A DNA stretch of 64,000 bases from Paenibacillus brasilensis (GTDB lineage: Bacteria; Bacillota; Bacilli; Paenibacillales; Paenibacillaceae): assembly GCF_009363115.1 (NCBI RefSeq), contig NZ_CP045298.1, positions 5,544,533-5,608,532 on the forward strand. Reading direction: 5' to 3'. Shown piece after piece: positions 1 to 8,182 of the stretch (within the stretch, counting starts at the first letter, position 1; every line of letters starts with the position of its first letter). The notes under the pieces were generated by a model. That model saw nothing but the letters and a program-made list of their open reading frames with translations. It searched no databases and was not told the DNA's origin. Position numbers and translations under genes: made by a program.

Positions 1-48
1 CCATACTATCCGTGCAACCTTATATGTTTACGAAAGGAGCCAAATCAG

Positions 49-222
49 ATGAAAAACTATCGTCCCGCCAAGCTTAATCCTGCCCAAATCGAGCGACTCC
101 AGCAGCTGGAGCATGAATTTGCCGAGCTGACAGGTGAGCCACTAATCCTGATCGCTTATGCCTCGCGGAACGATAAAATAGCTTCCTCTTCTTCTGTCCA
201 AAGTACCTCTACCCTAGTGTAA
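49..222 (+). CDS. small hypothetical protein, 57 aa
   Basis: An ATG follows a good ribosome site (GAAAGGAGC, 31-39) at about 9 nt spacing and opens 57 codons ending in TAA. The product is hydrophilic at the N-terminus, with a short hydrophobic stretch (LILIAY) near residue 38 and a Ser-rich tail. No domain or family is recognised, and there is no signal peptide or membrane segment. It converges on the HU gene, and the two share a hairpin terminator. The ribosome site and codon composition argue that it is translated. Function unknown. Confidence 0.55.
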   Translation: MKNYRPAKLNPAQIERLQQLEHEFAELTGEPLILIAYASRNDKIASSSSVQSTSTLV

Positions 223-245
223 TCTATCCCGTAGCAAACAGGACA

Positions 246-280
246 AAAAGAAAAGGCCGTGAATCAAATTCACGGTCTTT
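246..280. terminator. bidirectional hairpin terminator between the 57-aa gene and HU
   Basis: A 12-bp stem (253-264 with 268-279, one G-U/A-C type mismatch) encloses a 3-nt loop. It has A-runs on the left and T-runs on the right, so it can stop transcription arriving from either convergent gene. Confidence 0.8.
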
Positions 281-308
281 CCAGCGCAATGGGAATATGT
301 AAGAAATC

Positions 309-581
309 TTATTTGATTCCGTCCTTGAGCGCTTTACCCGGTTTAAATGCCGGAATTTTGCTCGCAGGGATTTCGATTTCTTCTCCTGTTTGCGGGTTAC
401 GTCCTTTGCGTGCGGAACGTTCACGAACCTCAAAGTTACCAAAACCTACCAGCTGCACCTTATCTCCGCTTTGCAGCGCTCCGGAGATCGCCTCAAAAAC
501 AGCGTCAATGGCTTTGGTTACGTCCTTTTTGGACAACTCGGTGCTTTCAGAAACCTGATTGATCAAATCCGTTTTATTCAA
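309..581 (-). CDS. hbs: DNA-binding protein HU
   Basis: This is a 90-aa nucleoid protein of the HU/IHF family, which bends and compacts DNA as a homodimer. It shows the standard HU layout: N-terminal helices (NKTDLINQV, SESTELSKKDVTKAID), then the beta-arm region with GFGNFEVRERSARKGRNPQTG and the IPAFKPGKALK C-terminus. I chose the TTG at 581 as start because AGGAGG sits 8 nt upstream and the protein then begins like B. subtilis Hbs. The GTG three codons earlier overlaps the ribosome site. As in B. subtilis it lies next to spoIVA's neighbourhood, here separated from it by an inserted ABC operon. Confidence 0.96.
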   Translation of the reverse strand: MNKTDLINQVSESTELSKKDVTKAIDAVFEAISGALQSGDKVQLVGFGNFEVRERSARKGRNPQTGEEIEIPASKIPAFKPGKALKDGIK

Positions 582-769
582 AATATTCACCTCCTAATTC
601 AAGTGTAGTCCAGCATTAAGGTTATCGGTGCTGTAGACCCGATACGAAGTCGCCTGTATAAAATAACCCGGGCGGCATACTGCCTTCCATAATGTTATCA
701 TCTGTTTCCGTTTCGTCGTTAAATATACATAGAATATACCTAACCTCCGCAATATAGGCCGAAACTGGC

Positions 770-799
770 GTTATATGGCACCCTTCTTGCGTGGAACAA
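770..799 (-). promoter_or_regulatory. candidate sigma-A promoter for hbs
   Basis: On the minus strand TTGTTC (794-799) and TATAAC (770-775) are 18 bp apart, about 190 bp upstream of the HU start. A second possible -10 (TATATT region, 730-760) lies closer. The 582-829 stretch holds no gene; it is the HU leader plus the end of the ABC operon, where I see no clear terminator. Confidence 0.35.
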
Positions 800-829
800 A
801 GTTTATAGTAATACAGTCCACAGACAATT

Positions 830-1816
830 TCAAGTACGGCGACGGTTTAACACGTAAAAAGTAACAGCCAGCGCAAGCACCAGCACTACGCCTTTGACGA
901 TATCATGAACGAAATATTGCACATTCATCATCGTCAATCCATTAACCAGCACCCCGATCAGTACCGCGCCAATAAAAGTACCGATGACATTGGGTTTGCC
1001 GGCTCCAAAGACCGAAAAACCAACGAAAACAGCAGCGACGGCCTCCATAAGTAATGGAGAGCCTGCGTCAATTTGACCAGAGCCTACACGGGAAGCATAC
1101 AATATACCAGCTATCGCCGCAAACACGCCCGAAGCCACGTAAGCAAGTGTGCGGACTTTTTTTACCCGTATGCCAGACAAACGAGCGGCTTCCTCATTGC
1201 CTCCAGTAACATACATTTGACGCCCATGCTTTGTGTAAGTCAGGAAAGTATGCACCACCGCTACGGCCAGCAGCAGCAAAATAACTGAAATCGGGATACC
1301 CAGCCATTTACCTTGTCCCAACAGAAGAAATGCAGGAGATATCTCTCCTGACGCCTTGCTGCCATCAGGAAACTGCATATGATTGTAAATGGTGTAGCCT
1401 TGTGCGTATGTTTTATGAATCCCACTTACAATATACATGATTGCGAGGGTTGCCAGCAAATCGGGAATACGTAATTTGATGATCAGCAATGAATTTAATA
1501 GTCCAACCAAAGCTCCGACAGCCAAAGATACGATGATGACCACCGCAACAGGCTGTTCATACCAAACCATCAACGAAGCTGAAACTACTGTCGTCAAAGA
1601 TACCGTAGCTCCAACCGACAGGTCAAAACCGTCCACGATCAGTGACAACGTCACACCAATTGCGACAAAAGTTACGATAGCAATCGAACCAAGAATGTCC
1701 ATTAAGTTATCGTACGTCCAGAAATAAGGTAATGTGGCTGAAAAAAAGGCCAGCACACCAATAATTACAACGATAGCCCCGTAACGAAATGAGACGTTTA
1801 ACCATTTTTCCTTCAT
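830..1816 (-). CDS. sugar-type ABC transporter permease (RbsC/YtfT family)
   Basis: This 328-aa polytopic membrane protein is a BPD_transp_2-family permease of carbohydrate uptake (CUT2) importers. It has about eight to ten hydrophobic segments, and the conserved stretch DGFDLSVGATVSL near residue 65 is typical of RbsC-like permeases. The cytoplasmic EAA-like loop is around GGNEEAARLSGIRVKKVR, near residue 205. Its ATG overlaps the stop of the upstream ATPase gene (ATGA, 1813-1816), so the two are translationally coupled. It is the last gene of a binding protein-ATPase-permease operon. The substrate cannot be read from the sequence; ribose, galactofuranose or a related pentose/hexose are typical for the family. 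Confidence 0.88.
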   Translation of the reverse strand: MKEKWLNVSFRYGAIVVIIGVLAFFSATLPYFWTYDNLMDILGSIAIVTFVAIGVTLSLIVDGFDLSVGATVSLTTVVSASLMVWYEQPVAVVIIVSLAVGALVGLLNSLLIIKLRIPDLLATLAIMYIVSGIHKTYAQGYTIYNHMQFPDGSKASGEISPAFLLLGQGKWLGIPISVILLLLAVAVVHTFLTYTKHGRQMYVTGGNEEAARLSGIRVKKVRTLAYVASGVFAAIAGILYASRVGSGQIDAGSPLLMEAVAAVFVGFSVFGAGKPNVIGTFIGAVLIGVLVNGLTMMNVQYFVHDIVKGVVLVLALAVTFYVLNRRRT

Positions 1817-3330
1817 GAATGCACCTCTTCACCGCCGCTGGCATATAACAGAAGTTGCTCCTGTTCCACTTCGCCCCGTGCAAATTCCTTAATTATTTTG
1901 CCATCATACATCACTGCAATCCGATCCCCAATGCCGATCCCTTCAGCAAATTCACAGGTGAGATAAATGATCGCTTTTCCTTGTGCCGCCAATTCACCAA
2001 TGATACGGAAAATATCACTTTTTGCCCCGATATCCACACCTTTGGTCGGCTCGTCAAAAACAAACACATCCGCCCCGGAATGCAGCCATTTCCCAATTGC
2101 TACCTTTTGCTGATTCCCGCCGCTCAAATATTTAACATTTTGACGCAGAGATGATGTCTTAATGCCAAGAGATGCGACGACCTTATTACCGTTAGCACGT
2201 TCTTTGGGTCGACTGATGAAACCAAGAACACTCAGCTGGCCCAAGAGCGGGAGACTAAGGTTTCGTTCAACGTTCTCCTCTATTAGTACCCCCTGCTTCC
2301 GCCGCTCCTCGGGTATAGACACAATCCCTTGCACGACCGCATCCGCAGGCTCTCTCAAACGAATGGAGCGGCCTTTAAAGACCAGTTCACCCCGATCGGG
2401 CTTGTCTGCCCCTGTAAGAAGCCGTGACAGTTCCGTCTTGCCTGCACCAACCAATCCCACAATAGACAAAACTTCTCCACGTCTGACCTGCAAATCTACG
2501 CCGTGAACTCGTAAACCCTTGCGCAGCCCTCTCGCTTCCAAAATTGCTTCCCCAATAGGAACCTCTGTTTTCGGAAACTCCTCTTCAAATGTTTTCCCAA
2601 GCATATACGTAACAATGTCGCCTACACTTAAATCAGAGGCAGGACCCGTGAACACACGCTCACCGTCACGCATCACCGTAACACGGTCACTATGCTCAAT
2701 GACCTCCGGCAGCCGATGTGTGATAAGGATGCATGCAACCCCCTCGTCCTTGAGGGTATGGATCGTACGGAACAAGCGCCGCGTTTCTTCCTCGCTGAGC
2801 GGCGCTGTAGGCTCATCAAAAATGATCGTCTTCGCTTGCTGTGTCAAAATACGTGCGATAAGTACAAGCTGCTTCTCTGCCAACGTTAATTCAGACACAT
2901 ATTGTCTTACATCAATATCAGCCCCCAGCCGTACCAAGGCCTCACGAGCTCGTCTGCGCATAGAACCCGGCATGGCCCACCATCGTCCTTCAGGTGCTGA
3001 CAAATCGTCTAAAATAATGTTCTCACCGACGCTTAACTGAGGTACAAGCGCCGAATCGACCTCCTGATATACACAGTGAATTCCGGCTCTTTTGGCCTCC
3101 CACGGTGAGCTAATGCTCAGTTCCTCGCCACCGGCTACGATGGCTCCCTGATCCGAACGATATGCGCCGGACAAAATTTTCATCAACGTGCTTTTGCCTG
3201 CCCCGTTAGCACCCAACAGCGCATGAATTTCGCCGCCATGTACTGTAAAATCCACGGCTCGCAGGGCGTCCACACCAGCAAACCGCTTGCTGATTTTCCT
3301 CATCTCCAGTGTATATGCTTGTGAACTCAT
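1813..3330 (-). CDS. sugar ABC transporter ATPase, duplicated (RbsA/MglA family)
   Basis: This 505-aa protein carries two tandem ABC ATPase domains, the form used by CUT2 importers. The first has Walker A GANGAGKST (near residue 40), the degenerate signature SELTLAEKQ and Walker B IIFDEPT. The second has a Walker A-like GLVGAGKTE (near residue 293), the signature LSGGNQQKVAIGKW and Walker B VFVFDEPTKGVD. The ATG at 3330 gives the usual N-terminus. An out-of-frame ATG at 3337 lies closer to the GAGGGGG ribosome site but opens only a 43-codon frame. It sits between the binding-protein and permease genes of the same operon and energises uptake at the membrane. Confidence 0.93.
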   Translation of the reverse strand: MSSQAYTLEMRKISKRFAGVDALRAVDFTVHGGEIHALLGANGAGKSTLMKILSGAYRSDQGAIVAGGEELSISSPWEAKRAGIHCVYQEVDSALVPQLSVGENIILDDLSAPEGRWWAMPGSMRRRAREALVRLGADIDVRQYVSELTLAEKQLVLIARILTQQAKTIIFDEPTAPLSEEETRRLFRTIHTLKDEGVACILITHRLPEVIEHSDRVTVMRDGERVFTGPASDLSVGDIVTYMLGKTFEEEFPKTEVPIGEAILEARGLRKGLRVHGVDLQVRRGEVLSIVGLVGAGKTELSRLLTGADKPDRGELVFKGRSIRLREPADAVVQGIVSIPEERRKQGVLIEENVERNLSLPLLGQLSVLGFISRPKERANGNKVVASLGIKTSSLRQNVKYLSGGNQQKVAIGKWLHSGADVFVFDEPTKGVDIGAKSDIFRIIGELAAQGKAIIYLTCEFAEGIGIGDRIAVMYDGKIIKEFARGEVEQEQLLLYASGGEEVHS

Positions 3331-3403
3331 TACTCATAGTAACCCCCTCGGCTTGCTTATGATAAAAGCGCGCCGAAGCGCGCCTGTGCATGATGCGTAC
3401 ATT

Positions 3404-4519
3404 TTATTTGGATGTTTCATATTCCTTCATCCAATCCTTATAGCCTTGCTCGCTTTGGCCCCATCCCTTCACATATTGAGACAGCTCGGATGTGGAAATT
3501 TGCTTATCTGGCAGTGCTTCGCGTTGCACATATACAGCCTTCAATACCACCTTCTCCTCCGGGTTATCCCCATGCAGCTTCTGATATGCATAGCGCACTT
3601 GTACGCGCCCGATATCTGTTGGGTCTACGGCCGCCGAAGCCACCCAAGGGTTTTTCGGGTCCTGAATCATTTGCAAGTCCTCGTCGCTCATATCAATACC
3701 ATAGACTTTAATTTCCGTACGTCCCGCTTGTTGGATAGCGCGGGCTGCACCCTTGGCGAATTCATCCCAGGCGGCCCAGACAGCTGTAATTTCGCCCTTA
3801 GGATATTGCTTCAACACAGCCTCCATCTTCGCTTGTGTATCCAAAGCAGGATTCTGCGCAGAACCAAAAGTCGCAATTTCTTTTATATCCGGATTAGATT
3901 TCAAAAATGCATCGTAAGCAACCTGACGACGTTCCATCGGTGCAAATCCGGCAACCCATACTTTTACGATGTTGCCTTTGCCGCCAATATCCTTTTTCAT
4001 TTGCTCCAGCGTTAGCTCAGCCATGTTTTGATCATCCTGCGAGAGCACTACCGCGCCCGGAACGTTGACGTCAGCATCGAACACGATAACCGGAATATTG
4101 CGGGAAATTGCTTTTTTCAGTCCTGTCTCCAGCAACGCATCACCATGATCGGTTAAAATCACATCAAACTGCTGGTTAATTGCGCTATCAAGCAAGGAGG
4201 CCATTTTAGCCTTATCGTTATCTGCTACAAACTTAGTCAGCGTTCCACCAAATTTCTTAACTTCCTCTTCCACACCTTGAACATACTGCTGGGAAAATGT
4301 GCCTGTGTTAAACTCCATGATCAGCGCAACACGTTTACCTTTTAGATTTGAGCTACCCGTTTTTCCCTCTGCTGTATTCGATCCCGCAGTGCTTGTCCCT
4401 TGAGCGCCGCTCTCTGTTTTCGGCCCGCCACATGCAGTGACCAGCAGAACCAGCACCAGCAGCATGATGGCCCCCAGCCCTAGCCTTTTGTTTCTTTGGA
4501 GCTCTTTTCGGATATTCAT
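3404..4519 (-). CDS. sugar ABC transporter substrate-binding lipoprotein
   Basis: This 371-aa exported lipoprotein has basic residues (NIRKELQRNKR), a hydrophobic core (LGAIMLLVLVLLV) and the lipobox VTAC, with Cys about residue 30. A Ser/Thr/Gly-rich linker leads to a periplasmic-binding-protein type I fold (Peripla_BP_4, RbsB/YtfQ-like), beginning KGKRVALIMEF. The start at 4519 follows GAGGGGG at about 10 nt. An upstream in-frame codon at 4549 would lie before that ribosome site. It is the first gene of the importer operon and would capture the sugar outside the cell. The exact ligand is not inferable. Confidence 0.9.
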   Translation of the reverse strand: MNIRKELQRNKRLGLGAIMLLVLVLLVTACGGPKTESGAQGTSTAGSNTAEGKTGSSNLKGKRVALIMEFNTGTFSQQYVQGVEEEVKKFGGTLTKFVADNDKAKMASLLDSAINQQFDVILTDHGDALLETGLKKAISRNIPVIVFDADVNVPGAVVLSQDDQNMAELTLEQMKKDIGGKGNIVKVWVAGFAPMERRQVAYDAFLKSNPDIKEIATFGSAQNPALDTQAKMEAVLKQYPKGEITAVWAAWDEFAKGAARAIQQAGRTEIKVYGIDMSDEDLQMIQDPKNPWVASAAVDPTDIGRVQVRYAYQKLHGDNPEEKVVLKAVYVQREALPDKQISTSELSQYVKGWGQSEQGYKDWMKEYETSK

Positions 4520-4570
4520 GATTTCATTTCCCCCTCGTTCAATCCACAAAATGATTCAAATTTGATACTT

Positions 4571-4599
4571 AATATATCGCGTTAAACCAAGTATGTAAA
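4571..4599 (-). promoter_or_regulatory. sigma-A promoter of the ABC importer operon
   Basis: On the minus strand TTTACA (4594-4599) and TATATT (4571-4576) are separated by exactly 17 bp, about 50 bp upstream of the binding-protein start. Confidence 0.65.
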
Positions 4600-4634
4600 T
4601 AGGTTTTGTTAATATAAAAATATTTTCCGAATTT

Positions 4635-4653
4635 ATACGACAAAATACGACAA
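4635..4653. repeat. tandem ATACGACAA repeats upstream of the ABC operon promoter
   Basis: Two exact copies of ATACGACAA (4635-4643, 4645-4653) are spaced by one helical turn (10 bp) and start 36 bp upstream of the -35 box. That position suits an activator or response-regulator site. The rest of 4660-5095 holds no gene I can support. Confidence 0.45.
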
Positions 4654-5079
4654 TTTTATAAGAAAAATAACTTAGATTCCGACAAAATAAAGTATTAGCC
4701 GGCTTGTTTAGGGCCCTTCTTCCCCCAATTCAAAACAGAAAAAATTAAACAACCGTTTCCTGATTGAATACCAGTTGCTGCTTAAAGGCTATCCCGGAGA
4801 TACAGACCTCCTTGTCATTTTTAGCTTCGATTTTCCTATTCGCTACAAACAAATTCATCTTTCTGTATGCAAGCGCATATTTCCTAGAGTTGAAGTATTC
4901 TTGCCGGTTGACGATTCTGCACACAAAGTATTTGAATACTTGGGGTGGCCTGTCGAGTGTCAGAACTACGCTGTCAATCAATAGTCAGTCAAATCGCTGC
5001 ATGATCGCTCCAGAAAAAAATCGTTTATTGCAGATTTAATTACAAGTGTATCGTTGCAATAGAAACTACATTCCGTTAA

Positions 5080-5149
5080 CGAGAAATGTACGCTCAATAA
5101 AACAGCGGCAGCCTAGGACTTTATTTCTCGTCCGTAGCTGCCGCTGTTT
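5080..5149. terminator. terminator after spoIVA with interleaved inverted repeats
   Basis: A 13-bp perfect stem (5100-5112 with 5137-5149, core CAGCGGCAGC) has a 24-nt loop. It lies about 55 nt beyond the spoIVA stop and is followed on the minus strand by TTTTATT. A second 8-bp perfect repeat (CGAGAAAT 5080-5087, ATTTCTCG 5123-5130) interleaves with it, so one arm sits in the loop of the first hairpin. Confidence 0.6.
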
Positions 5150-5205
5150 CGTTTTGTGAGTTAGTCTAATACTTTATTTACTTGCACTTTTTCATTGGAT
5201 TACGC

Positions 5206-6684
5206 TTAAAGAATAATAGCAATGAGACCACCGGAGCCTTCATTAATGATACGACCCAGCGTTTCCTGCAGCTTGTAGCGTGCATTGTCCGGCATCATGG
5301 CAATCTTGCCCTGAATCCCTTCACGAACAATGGAATGCAGCGAACGTCCGAAAATGTCTGACTCCCAAATTTTGATCGGATCATTTTCAAAGTCCTGCAT
5401 CAGATAGCGCACAAGCTCTTCACTTTGCTTCTCTGTCCCGATAATCGGAGCAAATTCCGATTCTACATCGACACGGATCATGTGAATGGAAGGGGCTGTC
5501 GCCTTGAGGCGCACCCCAAACCTCGTACCCTGACGAATCAACTGCGGTTCATCTAGTGCCATCTCGGCCAGCGACGGTGCGGCTATGCCGTATCCCGTTG
5601 TCTTGACCATTTCCAGCGCCTCAGCGAAGCGATCATATTCCCGTTTGGCATGGGCAAAATCCTGCATCATTTGCAGCAAATGGTCTTTGCCACGAATCTC
5701 CACCCCTACAACCTCAACCAAAATCTGATCGTACAGCTCATCCGGCGCATACAAGTCAATTTCAGCTACACCCTGCCCCATATTCATCCCGCTCAAACCG
5801 GCTCTGTCGATGAACTCATATTCCATAAACTGGCCGACCACCCGATCTACATCACGCAGGCGTCGGATATCTTTAACCGTATCGCGAACGGAATTTTCAT
5901 AATTGCTACGCAGCCAGTGATCTTCGTTCAGTACCATAACCCAGCTCGGCAGATTTACATTCACCTCATGCACTGGAAATTCATACAATACTTCACGAAG
6001 CACGCCTGTAACATCATCTTCCGTCATCGTCGCTGCGCTGAGTGTCATGACCGGAATATCATACTTGGCAGCCAACTCACTGCGAAGCTGGAGTGTTTCA
6101 TCACTGCGTGGATGCGTGGAGTTAATGACGAGCACGAATGGCTTGCCAACTTCCTTCAACTCCTCAATGACACGTTCCTCTGATTCCACGTAAGAGCTGC
6201 GTGGAATTTCAGCAATCGTGCCGTCTGTCGTGACCACAACACCAAGCGTCGAATGCTCCTGAATAACTTTCCGTGTACCAATTTCCGCCGCTTCCTGAAA
6301 TGGAATCGGCTCTTCGAACCATGGTGTAGAGATCATCCTAGGACCATTTTCATCCTCGTAACCCTTCGCTCCTTCTACTGCGTATCCTACACAGTCGACC
6401 AGACGTACATTCACATCCAGTCCTTCCGTTACTTTGATCTGGACGGCATTATTCGGTACGAATTTAGGCTCCGTCGTCATGATCGTCTTGCCTGCTGCAC
6501 TTTGCGGCAGCTCATCTACGGCGCGGGCACGATCCGCCTCACTTGTAATGTTAGGCAGAACAATCGTCTCCATAAACCGCTTGATAAACGTTGATTTTCC
6601 TGTTCGTACAGCCCCAACGACCCCAAGATAAATATCTCCTCCGGTGCGTTCGGCAATGTCTTTAAAAATGTCCACTTTCTCCAA
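5206..6684 (-). CDS. spoIVA: stage IV sporulation protein A, coat morphogenetic ATPase
   Basis: This 492-aa protein is full length for SpoIVA, which hydrolyses ATP and polymerises on the mother-cell face of the forespore outer membrane. There it forms the basement layer for the coat. The P-loop GAVRTGKST (residues 24-32) has the catalytic-region lysine at 30. The middle and C-terminal domains are well conserved, and the C-terminus ends in hydrophobic GGLIAIIL, the part that contacts SpoVM in B. subtilis. The start is a TTG at 6684 with GGAGGGG 7 nt upstream. A candidate sigma-E promoter lies about 300 bp upstream (6982-7011). Confidence 0.97.
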   Translation of the reverse strand: MEKVDIFKDIAERTGGDIYLGVVGAVRTGKSTFIKRFMETIVLPNITSEADRARAVDELPQSAAGKTIMTTEPKFVPNNAVQIKVTEGLDVNVRLVDCVGYAVEGAKGYEDENGPRMISTPWFEEPIPFQEAAEIGTRKVIQEHSTLGVVVTTDGTIAEIPRSSYVESEERVIEELKEVGKPFVLVINSTHPRSDETLQLRSELAAKYDIPVMTLSAATMTEDDVTGVLREVLYEFPVHEVNVNLPSWVMVLNEDHWLRSNYENSVRDTVKDIRRLRDVDRVVGQFMEYEFIDRAGLSGMNMGQGVAEIDLYAPDELYDQILVEVVGVEIRGKDHLLQMMQDFAHAKREYDRFAEALEMVKTTGYGIAAPSLAEMALDEPQLIRQGTRFGVRLKATAPSIHMIRVDVESEFAPIIGTEKQSEELVRYLMQDFENDPIKIWESDIFGRSLHSIVREGIQGKIAMMPDNARYKLQETLGRIINEGSGGLIAIIL

Positions 6685-6816
6685 TGAAATCCCCTCCTCA
6701 AAAGTCTCCGAAGGAAAAATGCTTAAAGAGCATCCGCTTCGTGTTCAACCAACTGCTTGATCCCAGATGCGGCAGAACAGCCTTTAAAATGCCCGGAAGT
6801 CGTCCGCCGCCGAGAT

Positions 6817-6882
6817 TCAGGAGACTGATGGAATCGGCGAAACGGCGTAAACTCGTACATGCATTTGGACTGATACCATCAT
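6817..6882 (-). CDS. possible leader peptide upstream of spoIVA, 21 codons
   Basis: A very strong ribosome site (GGAGGGG, 6889-6895) precedes two consecutive ATG codons at 6 nt spacing, but the frame ends in TGA after 21 codons. Another frame over the same stretch stays open for about 90 codons and ends 14 nt before spoIVA. Either a short leader peptide, a frameshifted small gene or an error could explain this. No homology is recognised in either frame. It lies between a candidate sigma-E promoter and spoIVA, so it would be co-transcribed with it. Confidence 0.25.
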   Translation of the reverse strand: MMVSVQMHVRVYAVSPIPSVS

Positions 6883-6981
6883 ATGTATCCCCTCCGTAAA
6901 ATATGTTCATTTTTTTGAAAAAATAGAGTAGGTCACAGCCATCACTGCAAAACAATATTTTACGTTTGGGTCCACTCATCT

Positions 6982-7011
6982 AATATATGCGTAGAGGGAC
7001 TCCCCCATGAC
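6982..7011 (-). promoter_or_regulatory. candidate sigma-E promoter for spoIVA
   Basis: On the minus strand GTCATGG (7005-7011) and CATATATT (6982-6989) are 15 bp apart. This resembles the sigma-E pattern (ATA-type -35, CATA-type -10). SpoIVA is known to be sigma-E dependent. The match is partial. Positions 7012-7176 hold nothing else I can name. Confidence 0.35.
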
Positions 7012-7176
7012 TTCGGCGCCAGACTTCATATAAAAAAGGACGTTCTCCTGACTGACCGTTTTATAGTCGTCGGATAACATCCTTTGTTGTTTATTTTCCA
7101 CCAAAGTATAACCCGCCGTAAATTGATGGGCTTATGTTCGGTATTTACTATCGTTTTCGCTAGTTTAAAATTGTTG

Positions 7177-7752
7177 TTAATTGAAGCTCCATAATCTTTT
7201 AACTTCTACTAATTCTTGACCATTAAATTCCATTTTATAGATATCCGGCTTAGATGTATGTAGCAGAAAATTCAAATCGTACTGACTATCGTAATACCCC
7301 ATCATTAGAGTCATTACGGCTCCATGTGTGCCAATTGCTATTTTCTGTCCTTGATATGTCTTTAATAATTCTTTTAGGATCTTTATGGCTCGATTCTGAC
7401 AATCCGCATTAGACTCCCCACCCGACAAAGTAAAGTTTGGATCAGAAAATGACCGATTTAGTAAAGGCATTAATTCACTATCAGGCATTCGGATATCATC
7501 TGCGGAAAAATTTCTTTCTTTAAGATCTTCATAAATTAAAATTTCTTTTCCTGAACATTGTGCTAACTCCCGAATAGTTAGGATTGCTCGTTGATATGGA
7601 CTTGATACGAAAATTTCGATCCCCTCAGTTTTCAATAGCTCAGTTATTCGATTCGTATCCACTTTTCCTTTATCTGTAAGCCCTCTTGTTCTTTCATTCC
7701 CTTCTGTCTTTGGTGATTCACCATGCCTTACCATGTAAATATAAGTTTTCAT
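7177..7752 (-). CDS. histidine phosphatase family protein
   Basis: This 191-aa cytoplasmic protein of the phosphoglycerate-mutase-like histidine phosphatase superfamily carries the phospho-accepting RHG motif at VRHGES. The partner residues are near SSPYQRA, GGESNADCQNR and the second histidine at GTHGAVM. The length fits the small phosphatase branch. Its substrate is not predictable. The ATG at 7752 is preferred because a TTG four codons upstream lies inside the GGGGG ribosome site. The gene is clearly AT-richer than its neighbours (many AAA, ATT, TTA codons), which suggests recent acquisition between spoIVA and the ferredoxin gene. Confidence 0.82.
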   Translation of the reverse strand: MKTYIYMVRHGESPKTEGNERTRGLTDKGKVDTNRITELLKTEGIEIFVSSPYQRAILTIRELAQCSGKEILIYEDLKERNFSADDIRMPDSELMPLLNRSFSDPNFTLSGGESNADCQNRAIKILKELLKTYQGQKIAIGTHGAVMTLMMGYYDSQYDLNFLLHTSKPDIYKMEFNGQELVEVKRLWSFN

Positions 7753-7788
7753 CATAGCCCCCAAAGAAAAAATTTTTTTTATTTGACA

Positions 7789-8139
7789 TTACCACAGTTC
7801 GTCATCCATCGCTTGGCGCTCAAGTTGCCGCCTGACAGCAGCCTTAAGTTTATCCTCCGGTATCGTAACCTCTACATCACCTTGAGCGCGAGCCTGACAG
7901 GACAATCGTATGCCTTCTTCCAGTAAAGGTCCCAGCTTACGCTGCTCTGCATCATTGGGACGACCTGCGAATGCAGCCCATTCCGTCGATATATGTACCT
8001 TACACATGAGGCAGGCCGCTTTCCCGTCACAGCGAGTGGGAATATGTACACCTGCTTTACGGGCAGCCTGGAGCAATGTTGTACCCTGACCGACCTGTAC
8101 ACGCCTGCCTGACGGCTTGAACGTAATCTGCACATTCAT
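7789..8139 (-). CDS. [2Fe-2S] ferredoxin
   Basis: This 116-aa protein has a plant-type 2Fe-2S fold. Cluster cysteines are visible at TRCDGKAACLMCKV (CxxxxxCxxC near residues 38-47), with a fourth in RLSCQARA near residue 81. It carries electrons in the cytoplasm, and the partner is unknown. The start at 8139 follows GGGAGGATC at 8 nt. An upstream in-frame extension begins without a ribosome site and overlaps the nucleotidyltransferase gene. A basic C-terminal tail (KAAVRRQLERQAMDDELW) follows the fold. Confidence 0.85.
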   Translation of the reverse strand: MNVQITFKPSGRRVQVGQGTTLLQAARKAGVHIPTRCDGKAACLMCKVHISTEWAAFAGRPNDAEQRKLGPLLEEGIRLSCQARAQGDVEVTIPEDKLKAAVRRQLERQAMDDELW

Positions 8140-8182
8140 AAGAACGATCCTCCCTTTATCTGCCCTCTTAACACACACGAAG

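Noticed and set aside
4745..5039. Overlapping 69-91-codon frames on both strands in the gap before spoIVA
   Set aside because: No ribosome site, non-ATG starts, no recognisable family. Could be a decayed gene, but I cannot support one.
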